The notes under the pieces were generated by a model that was given only the letters and a program-made list of their open reading frames with translations, was not told the DNA's origin and did no database searches. The position numbers were made by a program, and so were the translations under genes. Source: Metridium senile (Eukaryota > Cnidaria > Anthozoa > Actiniaria > Metridiidae). From it: a stretch of DNA of 64,000 nucleotides. Numbering within the stretch: the stretch's first letter is position 1; every line of letters begins with the position of its first letter. Below are positions 13,665 to 24,941 of this stretch, piece by piece. The stretch spans positions 383,501-447,500 of the forward strand of contig OX459101.1 of assembly GCA_949775045.1 (NCBI GenBank). The letters run 5' to 3'.

Positions 13665-13800
13665 TGTTTTTGGTTGGTTGGTTGGTTGTTGGTAAGTTAG
13701 TTGATTGTTTGTTTGTTGGTTAGTTGGTTGGTTTGTTTGTTGATTGGTTAGTTGGTTTGTTGGTTAGTTAGTTGGTTGCTTGCTTGGTTGGTTGCTTGGT
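13665..13800. repeat. (GGTT)n satellite
   Basis: About 135 bp of GGTT/GTTT tetramers. It is the shorter inverse counterpart of the satellite at 8012-8445. Confidence 0.85.
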
Positions 13801-13801
13801 T

Positions 13802-13914
13802 AATTACTTCTTCTCAATTATTTAAAGACCATGAGTAATAGCCCGGCCGGGGTTTGAACCCAGACCTTCCGCACAGTAATCCAAAGCTCTATCCACTGAG
13901 CTAATTTGTCGTAA
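13802..13914 (-). mobile_element. tRNA-derived SINE
   Basis: On the minus strand the sequence has an A-box-like TTAGCTCAGTGGATAGAGC (about 13887-13905) and a B-box-like GGTTCAAACCC (about 13850-13860) at tRNA spacing. The acceptor ends do not pair, and the sequence runs on into a non-tRNA tail (GGTCTTTAAATAATTGAG). I therefore call it a SINE head with an internal Pol III promoter, not a tRNA gene. The matching place in the left arm lacks it. Confidence 0.65.
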
Positions 13915-14119
13915 CCTTTGTTATAGTGTGAAGCTACCATTCGTTTATACTTCTGTATTTTTGTTTATATTTTGAGAAAAAGCGTTGGAAATTGTACACT
14001 CAATCAGTTTTTGTAGAGTCAGTACGAATGTCAAATTTGTGTGCTGGATCATTTTACTTGTATTTTTGCGCATGCGTGGTCGTTTGACCGCTGTGTTTCT
14101 CCAACCATATCCCCTATTA

Positions 14120-15480
<1,361 letters not shown>

Positions 15481-15710
15481 CTCTTTTTCTTCTTGGACTC
15501 TTATACTCTCGTCAAATACGGTAACGATTCGGAATCCATTACGCTTTCGGTGACAAGCAGCTGAATACCCTCTCTAAAAGGTTGCGCTCTGTTAACGTAA
15601 CTAGGCGACCTTAGCAACCGAATAATATTTACTTTGATCAACAAATGATTTTACCTAGTAACGGCACGTACAATGTTATGTTGTTTTGTTACCAAGACAA
15701 CGATACATAT

Positions 15711-16569
15711 GTTTATCACTTTTGCTAAGGAGCTTAAGTCGATTTTACTGTTATTGTTTTCCTTTAAGGACCTTGTGTTCAAATAACTTGAGACTGGAAA
15801 ACTAAACAACATTGAATTGGCTCCTGTTGTTGTTTTTCTTGTGTTTTTTTTTTATATAACGTCGTTATCTCGCCTGTTTCCATGGAGATGTATGTGTTAT
15901 AACGGACGAAATCGGCGCCTGGTAATACCGCAAAAGATTATATAATAATAATAACTTTATGTAAAAAAGACACGCCAAATAAGTAAGATTTACGGGGTAA
16001 GTATTTACAAATTGATGTACTCTTCCACGTTTCGGTATTAGCTTAATGATTATGTAAATAGGGGTTTGAAACAGGCATAATTAGTTGGGGTGTGTGATCA
16101 AGGAGACGCGGCTGCACGTACATCAATCTTATTTAAATAATCAAACGATCGTCAAAATTAGGGTTATTTCCCACGTCAAATTAATTAAATTTATTTAAAT
16201 ACTGGGAAGGAAAACAATTATTAATTATTTTGAAATGTTATATTAGAAATGTAATATATCAAACTTCATCCTATAACAAAACCCCGAAAAGCGGATTGAA
16301 ATTAGGAACGAGGCGCAGATGAGCTTTCTTTAACCGACTTTGAGGTGTTTCGATAGAGGATAAACACCTAGCAACAAAAAAAGGGTGTCGCAATATTTTC
16401 CAAAATACGTTTTCGTAACGAGGGCTTTGCCATCTCCTATTGGATAATCCTAAAGCTATCTTTAATGATTTGAAAATAAAAGCTTAATGAAAATATTCCG
16501 TAGTCATTGCCTGTAGTATCCCAGCCTATATACTGCTACATCTATTCGTGCCTTTAGAAGTTCAGACAA
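15711..16569. other. Upstream region of gene A1
   Basis: From about 16000 the sequence matches the upstream regions of A2, A3 and A4 (landmarks GGGGTTTGAAACAGG, ACTGGGAAGGAAAAC, GGATAAACACCTAGCAAC). CCTAGCAAC at 16369-16377 is an X-box half-site. Nothing coding is visible. Confidence 0.6.
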
Positions 16570-17514
16570 ATGATACGTGAGGATGATAATGCTTTGTCCA
16601 AATCTACTGAGCCTTCACTATTGGAACTAGCGAACTTCTATTCTCGTAGGAACCAAGCAATATTCGGCGATGTAAGAGAGAGAATGAGAGCTAAAGAAAA
16701 CAAAGAGTTAGATGAAGCAAGGGAACGAATAAGGAACAGTATTCGAGGTATACATAATTTTCCAAATACTTCTAATAGTAATACATCAAGAAATACCCAG
16801 GCACGTCCAAAGCAACGTCCACGTAAGCTACCTCCGATTATACGATCGGCAAACTCACCGGCCGCGTCAAACTACTTGCTAAAAAATGAGGATCACCAAT
16901 GTGCAGGAAATCAAGAGGAAATCCAAGGAAAACATGACGGAAAGAAGATGAAAAGCATACAAATGGCAGAAGGGAAAAGGAAAATGACCAGACACCCACC
17001 AGAACATCAAAATGAGGAATTTGCCGAAATTCATACGGGAACCTTATATGAGCATCACAGAAAAAGGACATGTAAAACCATGGACAAATTGAACGGAAAT
17101 AATGTTGACCAGCTAATAGAAACCAACAACAAACACACCGTAACCTCTCCAACCAACAACGAATCGGAGAAAGAGTCAGCAGAAGACGTCAAGATACCAC
17201 TTTATCGAAAGCAAAACGAAATAAGAGGAAGACGCTCACGAACGTCATCAATGAGAAAAGTCAGAGAAGAGAGACGAAGAAACGCAGTCTGTGACACGTT
17301 GAGCGGTTTTGCACTAAGAGAACGAACAAAGTCGCAAACCTTTCGCTTAGAAAGAAAAACAGAAGAGAAAGTAAAGACTCAAATGAAGGGGAAACAAGAG
17401 AAATATCAAGATAAAAGAAGAATAAATGGTTGCTGCTCAGATCTATCCAATAAGAAAATGACTGAGATACGTGTATTTAATAAAAGATTTGGTAACGATG
17501 ATGATGAAAAATGA
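16570..17514 (+). CDS. Unrecognised family, type A (A1), intact
   Basis: A single open frame of 314 residues. Residues 16-60 form the block shared with types B and C (SLLELANFYSRRNQAIFGDV followed by a charged helix ending in RIRNSIRG). Residues 87-90 are the conserved LPPI after a Pro/Arg-rich linker. The middle is highly charged, basic and probably disordered. The end (297-314) has TEIRVFNKRFG, also shared with B. No signal peptide, membrane segment or known domain is visible. Compared with A2 and A4 it lacks about 35 residues in the middle. It is the only clearly uninterrupted A copy, which suggests that its frame is maintained. A microtubule- or cilium-associated disordered protein is one possibility; I cannot name a function. 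Confidence 0.7.
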   Translation: MIREDDNALSKSTEPSLLELANFYSRRNQAIFGDVRERMRAKENKELDEARERIRNSIRGIHNFPNTSNSNTSRNTQARPKQRPRKLPPIIRSANSPAASNYLLKNEDHQCAGNQEEIQGKHDGKKMKSIQMAEGKRKMTRHPPEHQNEEFAEIHTGTLYEHHRKRTCKTMDKLNGNNVDQLIETNNKHTVTSPTNNESEKESAEDVKIPLYRKQNEIRGRRSRTSSMRKVREERRRNAVCDTLSGFALRERTKSQTFRLERKTEEKVKTQMKGKQEKYQDKRRINGCCSDLSNKKMTEIRVFNKRFGNDDDEK

Positions 17515-18366
17515 TGTAGAAAAATTGATTTCAATGTTATAAGTAAATTTGAGTATGTTAATAATTATAATAATTATAATTACAACTCGCAAGTCAAATT
17601 AAAGGCATTAATTTAAATCCATGCAATAATACACGTACATAATGCCTATTGCTATGAGATTGCTTGCTTCGCAAAATAGTGTGAAGAGATTTGATATCAA
17701 TTTGATTGATTAATTTCTCTACATTCCACGGTGTGTGTATGCTCTAGAATTGTGTTTTTATTAATTCTATTTATCATGGATAAGCTAGTGCGGTATATTC
17801 ATTAAACCATTGTAATTAGTCAGTGTAAAAACGTCGTCGTAATGTAATAAATCTTTTAACTGATTAATTCTGCGTGGATAATTCATGAATAACCGATTAT
17901 TAACATTATGGAGATGTACTACAACTCGATTTCGATTTCGAGTTCGAGTTCGAGTTCGGTCATACAAAGTTTGGAAATACTATTAATACGAAGTGGAAAA
18001 GAATTAAAGAAAAGTAGCATAATAAAAACTATCTAATTATAAAGCTCAATTTGTTTTGGTTTCACGATCGCAGTGATCACTTACGAAGATGCTTCAGTGT
18101 GTCCGCCCACAGGCAGCCCAAGCAATTCACTTTTACAGTAGAGATATGGGATGGAAAAATCCGTATTTTTATAATAAATTTAAACTTATTTCAATCCTGT
18201 GTTGTTTTGGGGTCGTTCTGGATGGTTTTTGAACTTTATAGAGCTTTTTTTCTAATTTTTGCCGACCTGTGCGTAAAAATGGAAAGGCTTGTCACTCGAG
18301 ATATGAATCGCCTGTCTTCAATGGTCTAGAAAATCATTCTTAATCCTTCCAATTCTCGTATCTCCT
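17515..18366. other. 3' region of A1 and spacer
   Basis: The 3' flank (about 17600-17900) is homologous to 19140-19440 and 42660-42980, showing that the duplicated unit includes A's downstream sequence. A short run of TCGAGT/TCGATT words lies at 17929-17956. No gene is seen. Confidence 0.55.
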
Positions 18367-18900
18367 CTATTGCCTATATAACTGAGTCAATATCTTCTGC
18401 AATGTCCTCTTTAAATCGTGAGAAATAGCATTACGTCTCTTTCTGAGAGTATCCTGATGCTCCTTACTCTCTGAAGTTTTCTCTATTTCCGTTGCCTCTT
18501 TTTCCACATCATATTCTTCACCAAATATTTTCTTGAGAACACGAATCTTCGTTCTCTCTTTCGTGCTATTATCTGACAAATCACAAACCGCATGTTCCTA
18601 TCTTTGTTTTTGTCTTTATGCACTTTCCTCTCTTAAGTTTGCTCTATTTGCATGGACTCTTTTTCCACATCACCTTTCTCGACAAATCTCAATTGAAAAC
18701 ACGAATCTTCGTTCTCTTTTCGTGCTATTGTCTGACAAATCGCACATCGCGTTTCTCCTTTCTTCCTTTTTGTCATGATTGAGTTTGAACTCTTTGCTGT
18801 GCATTTTATAAGAAAATATTTCCTTGACCGCGCCATATGTATAAAGTACAGTTTGAACTCACTGAATGTACAGTAAAAGTTAACTGTGTTACAATTCAAT
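18367..18900 (-). pseudogene. Relic of a minus-strand family member (C-terminal part), D1
   Basis: On the minus strand, a frame from 18579 to 18367 begins with SDNSTKERTKIRVLKKIFG, which aligns with the C-terminal motif of types A and B (SDYLQQERMKVRVLSKRFG in B). Just upstream, at about 18630-18760, the same ~150 bp is present again as a diverged tandem copy with a one-base loss that breaks its frame. The N-terminal block is absent. This looks like the decayed end of a B-type gene in the minus-strand position expected for B, next to an A-type relic on the plus strand. Confidence 0.6.
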
Positions 18901-18986
18901 TTAAATGTATATGATTGGCTAGTACGTTTTCAACATTTACATCACATAGCTTGGAGATGCCGGAAAACAAACAAAATTTCCATAGA

Positions 18987-19065
18987 GACGCATGTATTTT
19001 ATAAAACATTTGGTAGCGATGGTGACGAATACGGAAATCCCCTTACTTGCTTCAAAAAGAAATGA
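18987..19065 (+). pseudogene. Relic of a type A C-terminus
   Basis: CATGTATTTTATAAAACATT and the following bases read as VFYKTFGSDGDE...PLTCFKKK, matching the end of A2 and A4 (VFNKRFGNDDDEEEKPLTGFKKEL). Only this C-terminal part remains. It is followed by a 3' flank homologous to that of A1. Confidence 0.6.
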
Positions 19066-19594
19066 CGAAAAAGTAAGGACTTTAAATGTTGTACCGATAT
19101 AATTCATTTGAATTGGAGTTGGTTGATAATTCAAACTTGCAGGCCGAAAGGCATGGCCTTAAATTTATGCAATCCTACAGATATGTAAAGCGTGTTGTTG
19201 AAATAATGCATGATTTGCAAAATAGGGCGAAGAGATTTTATACTCATTATTAATATCTCTACACTGTACGGTGAACCAAAACATGCTCTACAATTGTGAT
19301 TTTATTGATTTTATTTGTCATGGCTAAGTTAGTGCGGTATTATTAAAGCATTGTAATTAGTCAGTGTAAAAAAGTCGCTTTCTAATGAAACAACTACTTT
19401 AACTGATTAATTCTTCGTGGTGAATTAATGAATAACCTACAGATTATCAACACACTAATTACATTTTTTGTAATATATGTAATATGATGTTATGCTGATT
19501 ATTTCAATTCAAAATCTTATTTAATTTTGTAAAAACATTGTGTGTGAATAAAAAAATAGACCTTAATTTGCATGCTCGAAGGAAATTTATTTGT

Positions 19595-20329
19595 ACTATA
19601 AATCACATTTTTTCTTTCAACAATTTTATTATGTGATAAATACTAAATTAAAACGAAAAATGCAAAAACCATTTACATCAGTGTATGTCACCCAAAGGAA
19701 TCTGGAAAGTGCGAACGGGTCTCTAAGTCCCATGCAAGGTATGGTAAGGCAAGAACGTAGTCATAGAAAGATCCAATCAATCCTCTTTGCTTAGCAATCC
19801 CATGGAATTTTTGATCTGGTAATAGACAAAATCGGCTAACGCATTGCTATGTACGTTTCCACTGAATTCAAAACCTCTGGCAATAAGAAATTTATTCCCA
19901 AAAGATTTGAATTGGATGGAACGATACATAGAAACAGGTTGACCGAATTCGTTTGGTAATTTTCAGCATTCATATTCAATGGTTTCAATAAGTATACATT
20001 GCCCATAACAATGAAAAAGGGAGTTTTAAGAAATGCCCCAAATGTTTGTGCTAATTTAATTTAGATATGCATATGGAGATCAAGCGCGCATCGAGAGATC
20101 AGATGTCGATACACTATATATTTTTACCATATCAACCTCACATTGAAATATTTTTGATCATATATAATATAATATTGTAATATAATGTATATGTTCTTTT
20201 ACATCAGATATTTTTGGTCACAATATTTTCCAAGAAGTACTGTTTTTATGATCATAGGGTCAGTAAGAAGGAGCTAGAAGCTAGAAGTAATTTCCCAGGC
20301 CGGAAGCCAATGGTGATCCCCGTCTATCT
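19595..20329. repeat. Repeated segment downstream of type B genes (copy 1)
   Basis: This ~0.7 kb segment recurs at 26460-27213 and, broken by a LINE, at 31545-32002. Landmarks are TGTCACCCAAAGGAATCTGG and TCTAAGTCCCATGCAAGG. It contains a foldback at about 19828-19960, whose arms carry CCACTGAATTCAAAACCTCT and the inverse AGATTTGAATTGGATGG. Confidence 0.75.
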
Positions 20330-21337
20330 TTAGTCTTTTCCAAAACGCTTGCTCAATACTCTGACTTTCATCCTTTCTTGTTGTAAATAGTCGGACATGT
20401 CACAGATTCCCTTTCTGCGGTGTTCATCTTCGAAGTGTGGTTCTTCTTTCCACGATTCTAGCTGATTTTGCTGTGGCTTTGAGCTCCATCTTCCGCTTTT
20501 TCCATCACCGCGCTTTTCTACGTTCTTTTGTCTTCGTTTCATAGACAGCCAAGAAAATGGATTTTTGTGCGGTTCTTTTTGTTGTTGTATTGCTATCATT
20601 TGCTGCTTTTGCTTAGCTAATGATGAATTTGTCGCTTGTTCTTTAAATCTGCTAGATAGATCGCCTGCTTTCTGTTGCTTCAAAAGCTGCTCATTTTCAA
20701 TAATGGAGCACCATGCTTTTCCTTCCTGTCGGTAGAGTACATCTGTTTTTACTTTATCTCCATTTTCCACGCTGTAGTTTATTGCTTTATCCTTCCTTCG
20801 ACAAGGAGGATTGGTATCTCTTGTACGCTGCTGCACGTGTGCATTCTCGATGACTGTGTGAAACTTTCTTATCTCCACTGTCCTGACATCTCTTACCGGT
20901 ACCCGTTTAGTTTCTGTGGTAGTAGTATCTTTTGGTTTCTTTCCTTTTCTTTTATTGTCAAGATGCGGTGTTGATTCCTTGCGAGGCTTGCTTTTGCAAA
21001 CACTGCGTGTTTGGTGTGACGTTTCTCGTTCGCGTTCCAATCCTCGTGAAAGCTTTGCGATCAGATCTATCCTGGTACAGTTAATAGGCGGAAGCTTAAT
21101 ACTGCGTGACGGTTGGCGACGAAGGGACGTCTTTGGAACGTCTTTTGTTTCGTTTGATGGGTGGATATTTCCCCTTATGCTGTTTCTAATACGTTGGCGA
21201 GACTTTTCAAGTTCTTGTTCTTGCTCAGCTTTCATTCTCTCCCTTACGTCACCAAATATATTCTGGTTTTTCTTGGAATAAAAGTCTGTCAGTTCCAACA
21301 GAGAAAGTTCGTTAACAGTTCTTGTCACGGTGTCCAT
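20330..21337 (-). CDS. Unrecognised family, type B (B1), intact
   Basis: An intronless frame of 335 residues. Residues 12-56 carry the family block (SLLELTDFYSKKNQNIFGDV, then a charged helix ending RIRNSIRG). LPPI is at 82-85, preceded by RRQPSRSIK. The middle is basic and rich in Lys, Gln, Glu and Thr, with a possible coiled-coil stretch around residues 215-255 (NEQLLKQQKAGDLSSRFKEQ). The end is ERMKVRVLSKRFGKD (321-335). No signal peptide or membrane segment is visible. It is divergently arranged with A2, about 1.07 kb away. It is almost identical to B2, so the two come from a recent duplication and both frames are intact, arguing that the protein is real. Function is unknown. Confidence 0.75.
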   Translation of the reverse strand: MDTVTRTVNELSLLELTDFYSKKNQNIFGDVRERMKAEQEQELEKSRQRIRNSIRGNIHPSNETKDVPKTSLRRQPSRSIKLPPINCTRIDLIAKLSRGLERERETSHQTRSVCKSKPRKESTPHLDNKRKGKKPKDTTTTETKRVPVRDVRTVEIRKFHTVIENAHVQQRTRDTNPPCRRKDKAINYSVENGDKVKTDVLYRQEGKAWCSIIENEQLLKQQKAGDLSSRFKEQATNSSLAKQKQQMIAIQQQKEPHKNPFSWLSMKRRQKNVEKRGDGKSGRWSSKPQQNQLESWKEEPHFEDEHRRKGICDMSDYLQQERMKVRVLSKRFGKD

Positions 21338-22404
21338 TGTACACTGTCTACTCGATAGCTATCAAGCTGAGTTGCTGCGCTGTTAACCTCCTGTTAAAGA
21401 TGAGCAACAGGCCGATGGAAATGTTCAGTGTTCACAGTTTGAGTGTTCTGCTGTTGATTAGTATTGATTTCCTTATAAAGACCCGTATAATGGCCTAGCT
21501 TGAAGTTGCCGTCATTTGGCCATTAACTAATGATTGCAATAGGTCCGTTATTGGTCCATTCTAGCTCTACAAGACAATCAAAAGGACCGAAAAACAACTT
21601 TTTATTATATGCAAGGCAATATTACTTTGTAGCCAAGCAACGCATGTCCTGTTGTTTGCCGCTGTTAAAACATTATGAATTGGTTACTAAGGCAGAAGAT
21701 CCTTTTTAATTTTATTTACTGTACGTGCATTTCAATCCATTACCAGCATATTACCAGCATTCATTTCGATACGATACGATCATAGTCTTTATTTACAGAG
21801 GGTACGTATTTAAAAATTAATGGACTCGATCTTCCACATTTGGTTTTGGCTAATTACTATGTAATTAGGGGTTTGAAATTAGTTTAAGGGGTTTAATTAA
21901 GTGGCGTATGTGATTTCAGGAGGCAGCACATACATCAATCTTATTGAAATAATGAAACGATCGTAAAAATTAGGGTTATTTAACACACCAAATTAATTAG
22001 ATTTATTTAAATACTGGGAAGGAAAACAATTATTAATTATTTTGGAATATGATATTAGATATGTAATCTATCAAACACGGGGAAAAGTTTTTTCCATCCA
22101 ATAACAAAACCCCGACAAGCGGTTTGGAAAAGGGAACGAGGCGTAGTCGAGTTTTTCAACCCACTTCAAGGTGTTTTGATACAGGATAAACACCTGGCAA
22201 CAAAGAAAGGCTGTCGCTATATTTTCCATATACGTTTTTGTAACCAGGGATTTAACCATCTCCTATTGAATAATCCTAAAACTATCTTAAATAATTTGAA
22301 AATAAAAGCTTAATCAATTGTACTCTGTAGTCATTGCCTGTGGTATCCAAACTAATATACTGCTACATATGCATCTATTCGTGCTTTAAAAAGTTAAAAA
22401 AAAA
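21338..22404. promoter_or_regulatory. Divergent B1/A2 intergenic region with X-box-like motifs
   Basis: The region lies between two diverging genes and is kept in the B2/A3 and B3/A4 pairs. It holds CCAAGCAACGCATG near 21634, GGTTACTAAGGCAG near 21682 and CACCTGGCAAC near 22190. These resemble full or half RFX X-boxes. The TTATAAAGACCC word near 21472 could serve as a TATA-like element. The assignments are inferred from motif shape only. Confidence 0.4.
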
Positions 22405-23452
22405 ATGATACTTGAGGATGATAATGTTTTGTTCAAATCTACTGAGCCTTCACTATTGGAACTAGCGAACTTCTATATTCGTAGAAACCAAGCAATATTC
22501 GGCGATGTAAGAGAGAGAGAATGAGAGCTAAGGAAAACAAAGAGTTAGATGAAGCAAGGGAACGAATAAGGAACAGTACTCGAGGTATGCATAATCCTCC
22601 AAATGCTTCTAATAGTAATACATCAAGAAATACCCAGGGAAAACAGCTACGTCCACGTAAGCTACCTCCGATTATACGATCGCCAAGCTCACCGTCCGCG
22701 TCAAACTACTTGCTAAAAAATGAGGTTCACCAATGGCCAGGAAATCAACAGAAATGCAAGGAAAAGATGACGGAAAGGAGATAAAAAGCATACAAATGAC
22801 AGAAAAGGAAACGAAAATGACCAGAAACCCTGCAGAACATCAAAACGTGGAAATGACCGAAATCCATACGGGAACCTTATATAGACATCGCAGAAAGAAG
22901 ACATGTAAAACTATGGACAAACTGAACAGAAATCATGTTGACCAGCAAAGTGAAATCACCAGCAATCCCCCTAGCAAAGCTCCTGTACATCGAGTTGAGG
23001 CTGCAGGAGAAAAACAAGACAGGGAAAAGGCTGGTAAAGGAACTTCCTTTACCACTCCAACCAACAACGAATCGGAGGAAGAGTCAACAGAAGAAAAGAT
23101 ACCACTTAGTCGAAAACAAAACGAAATCAGAGAAAGACGCTCACGAACGTCAACAATAAGATGGCTTAGAGAAGAGAGACGAAGAAACGCAGTCTGTGAC
23201 ACGCTGAGCGGTTTTACACTAAGAGAACGAACAAAGTTGCAAACCTTTCGCTTAGAAAGAAAAACAGAAGAGAAAGGAAACACTGAAATGAAGACGAAAC
23301 AAGAGAAATATCAAGATAAAAGAAGAAGAAATGGTTGCTGCTCAGATCAAACCAATAAGAAAATGACTGAGATGCGTGTATTTAATAAACGATTTGGTAA
23401 CGGTGAAGATGAAGAAGGAAAACCCCTTACTGGCTTTAAAAAGGAACTGTAG
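22405..23452 (+). pseudogene. Type A (A2), frameshifted
   Basis: The ATG at 22405 starts the family N-terminus. The GA run in GATGTAAGAGAGAGA is 2 bp longer than in A1, and this shifts the frame inside the conserved block. A second shift occurs near 22745-22785, after which 22733-23452 is open to the normal C-terminus (MRVFNKRFGNGEDEEGKPLTGFKKEL). The length would be close to A4, including the middle segment that A1 lacks. Both lesions are short indels, one in a dinucleotide run, so this is either a young pseudogene or in part an assembly error. Confidence 0.7.
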
Positions 23453-23497
23453 AAAAATTAAAGACCTTAAATATATCGCTATAATGGATTACAGTTG

Positions 23498-23637
23498 AAT
23501 TCAATCAATCAATCAATATGTTTATTTAGTACCATAGTTGATTTTTACAATTACAAAAATACATTACATTTAACAGAAAATTAGGTACAAGCTGCCTACA
23601 ATAACCTGTGAGGGCTAGACTAGGTAGGCAGCTGAAT
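23498..23637 (-). mobile_element. 5'-truncated LINE tail in the A2 3' flank
   Basis: Compared with the A4 flank, A2 has ~140 extra bp starting with (CAAT)n and TGTTTATTTA, the antisense of a LINE end of the TAAATAAA...(TTGA)n kind. TTGAATT-like words lie on both sides and may be the target duplication. The tail type matches the nested LINE near 3581. Confidence 0.6.
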
Positions 23638-23929
23638 TTGAAAAAAAAAGTGTGAAAATATTTCATATTAACATTATTGTTAATACCTCTACACTCCACG
23701 GTGTTGCAGCTCATAAATTAGTGCGATATATTTATAAAAGCATTGTAATAGTTCAGTTTAAAAAAGTCGCTTGATAATAAAATGAGTACTTTAACCGATT
23801 TATGCGTGGATAATTCATAAAAAGAACAGGTTAACACACTTATTACATGTTTCTAATATATGTAATATGGTGTTATTTTTGAGAGCATTCCAGTTTCGTC
23901 TTCTTGATCATCTGCTCACTTCCTACTGG

Positions 23930-24941
23930 TAAAACGCTACTACTAGCACTAAATTAGTCAGGTACATTTTTCCATAGTAACAACATTGCGTTATCCTAGC
24001 AACAACATTTTTTGTCTAAGTGCAAATCAATATTGTTTTGTAACCAAGCAACGCATGGCTTGTTGTTTGCCGCTCTGAAAACACTCACTACGAATTGGTT
24101 ACTAAGGTAGTAGATCCTTTTTAATTGAATGTCGCTACTTCAAAGCTTATTTTTATGAATTCGAATGTCATGTTTAATTAGCGGTAGGTTAAAAATCTTT
24201 CGAAAGTTCCTTTTTAATATTTTAACATTTACGAATTAAGATTTCTTATTAAGAAATTAGAAATATTTAAAAAAAAATAGAAATAATGCTAATAATGAAG
24301 TTAAATACTTTATAATTTGTAATCCCTTCAAATTATTCCATAATTATTTACTCCAACTGTAAATCACAACCCAACAACAAGCGGTCCTTAGCAACAGTTC
24401 AATGTTTTCCTCGTCCAGAAAAAAATGAATTTGCGTCATTTCTGACTCGACCAAAATGAACTTTTTTTTTAAATATTTGTACAAACAAACAATTTTTGCG
24501 ATGTTAAGTATTTCTACTGAGATCAGATATTTAAAAACTAACTACGTGCTGTTGTCAAGTTCCAAATAAGTAAATGTACTTTTGTATGATCACGAATTGA
24601 TAAATGGTTGCTAAGGTAGCAGATCTATTTGATTGGATGTCGCTAAGTCAAAGCTTTTTTTGTTTTCGGAAAATATGAACACGTTTTTGTTGTCTTTATT
24701 CACGTGTTCCAAACACGTGAATGTTATCATGCATGATGATATATAAATGCTTTTGAAAATTAATTTAAGTGATTACAAATAGGTGTAGTAATTCATTTGA
24801 CAAGTACCACTTGAAGAGATAGAACAGAAAACCAATTCCTCGTTTCACGGTACACCAGTAGTACCTACAGAAACAGAAAACGTCAGAAAAAGTTCCCCAA
24901 GCAACTATAGTGGTAGTTTTGGCATCACAATCGAAAGGACG
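23930..24941 (+). promoter_or_regulatory. Upstream region of C1 with X-box-like cluster
   Basis: GTTATCCTAGCAAC (23990-24003) matches RYYNYY-NN-RRNRAC exactly. Further near-matches or half-sites are GTAACCAAGCAAC (24040), GTTACTAAGGTAG (24098), CCTTAGCAAC (24386-24395) and GTTGCTAAGGTAGC (24607-24620). A TATA-like ATATATAAATGC lies near 24738. The same region precedes C2, C3 and C4, and C3 keeps the exact match at 39787-39800. Confidence 0.45.

Noticed and set aside
13838..13912. tRNA gene
   Set aside because: A and B boxes are present but the acceptor ends do not pair and a tail follows, so a SINE is more likely.
16570..17514. Type A as a neuropeptide precursor because of many dibasic sites
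   Set aside because: There is no signal peptide, and the Lys/Arg pairs are spread through a generally basic sequence without repeated peptide units.
20675..21358. Plus-strand hydrophobic frames inside B1 (and the same in B2 and B3)
   Set aside because: They are complements of the Lys/Glu/Arg-rich B coding sequence, which gives Phe/Leu/Ser-rich antisense.
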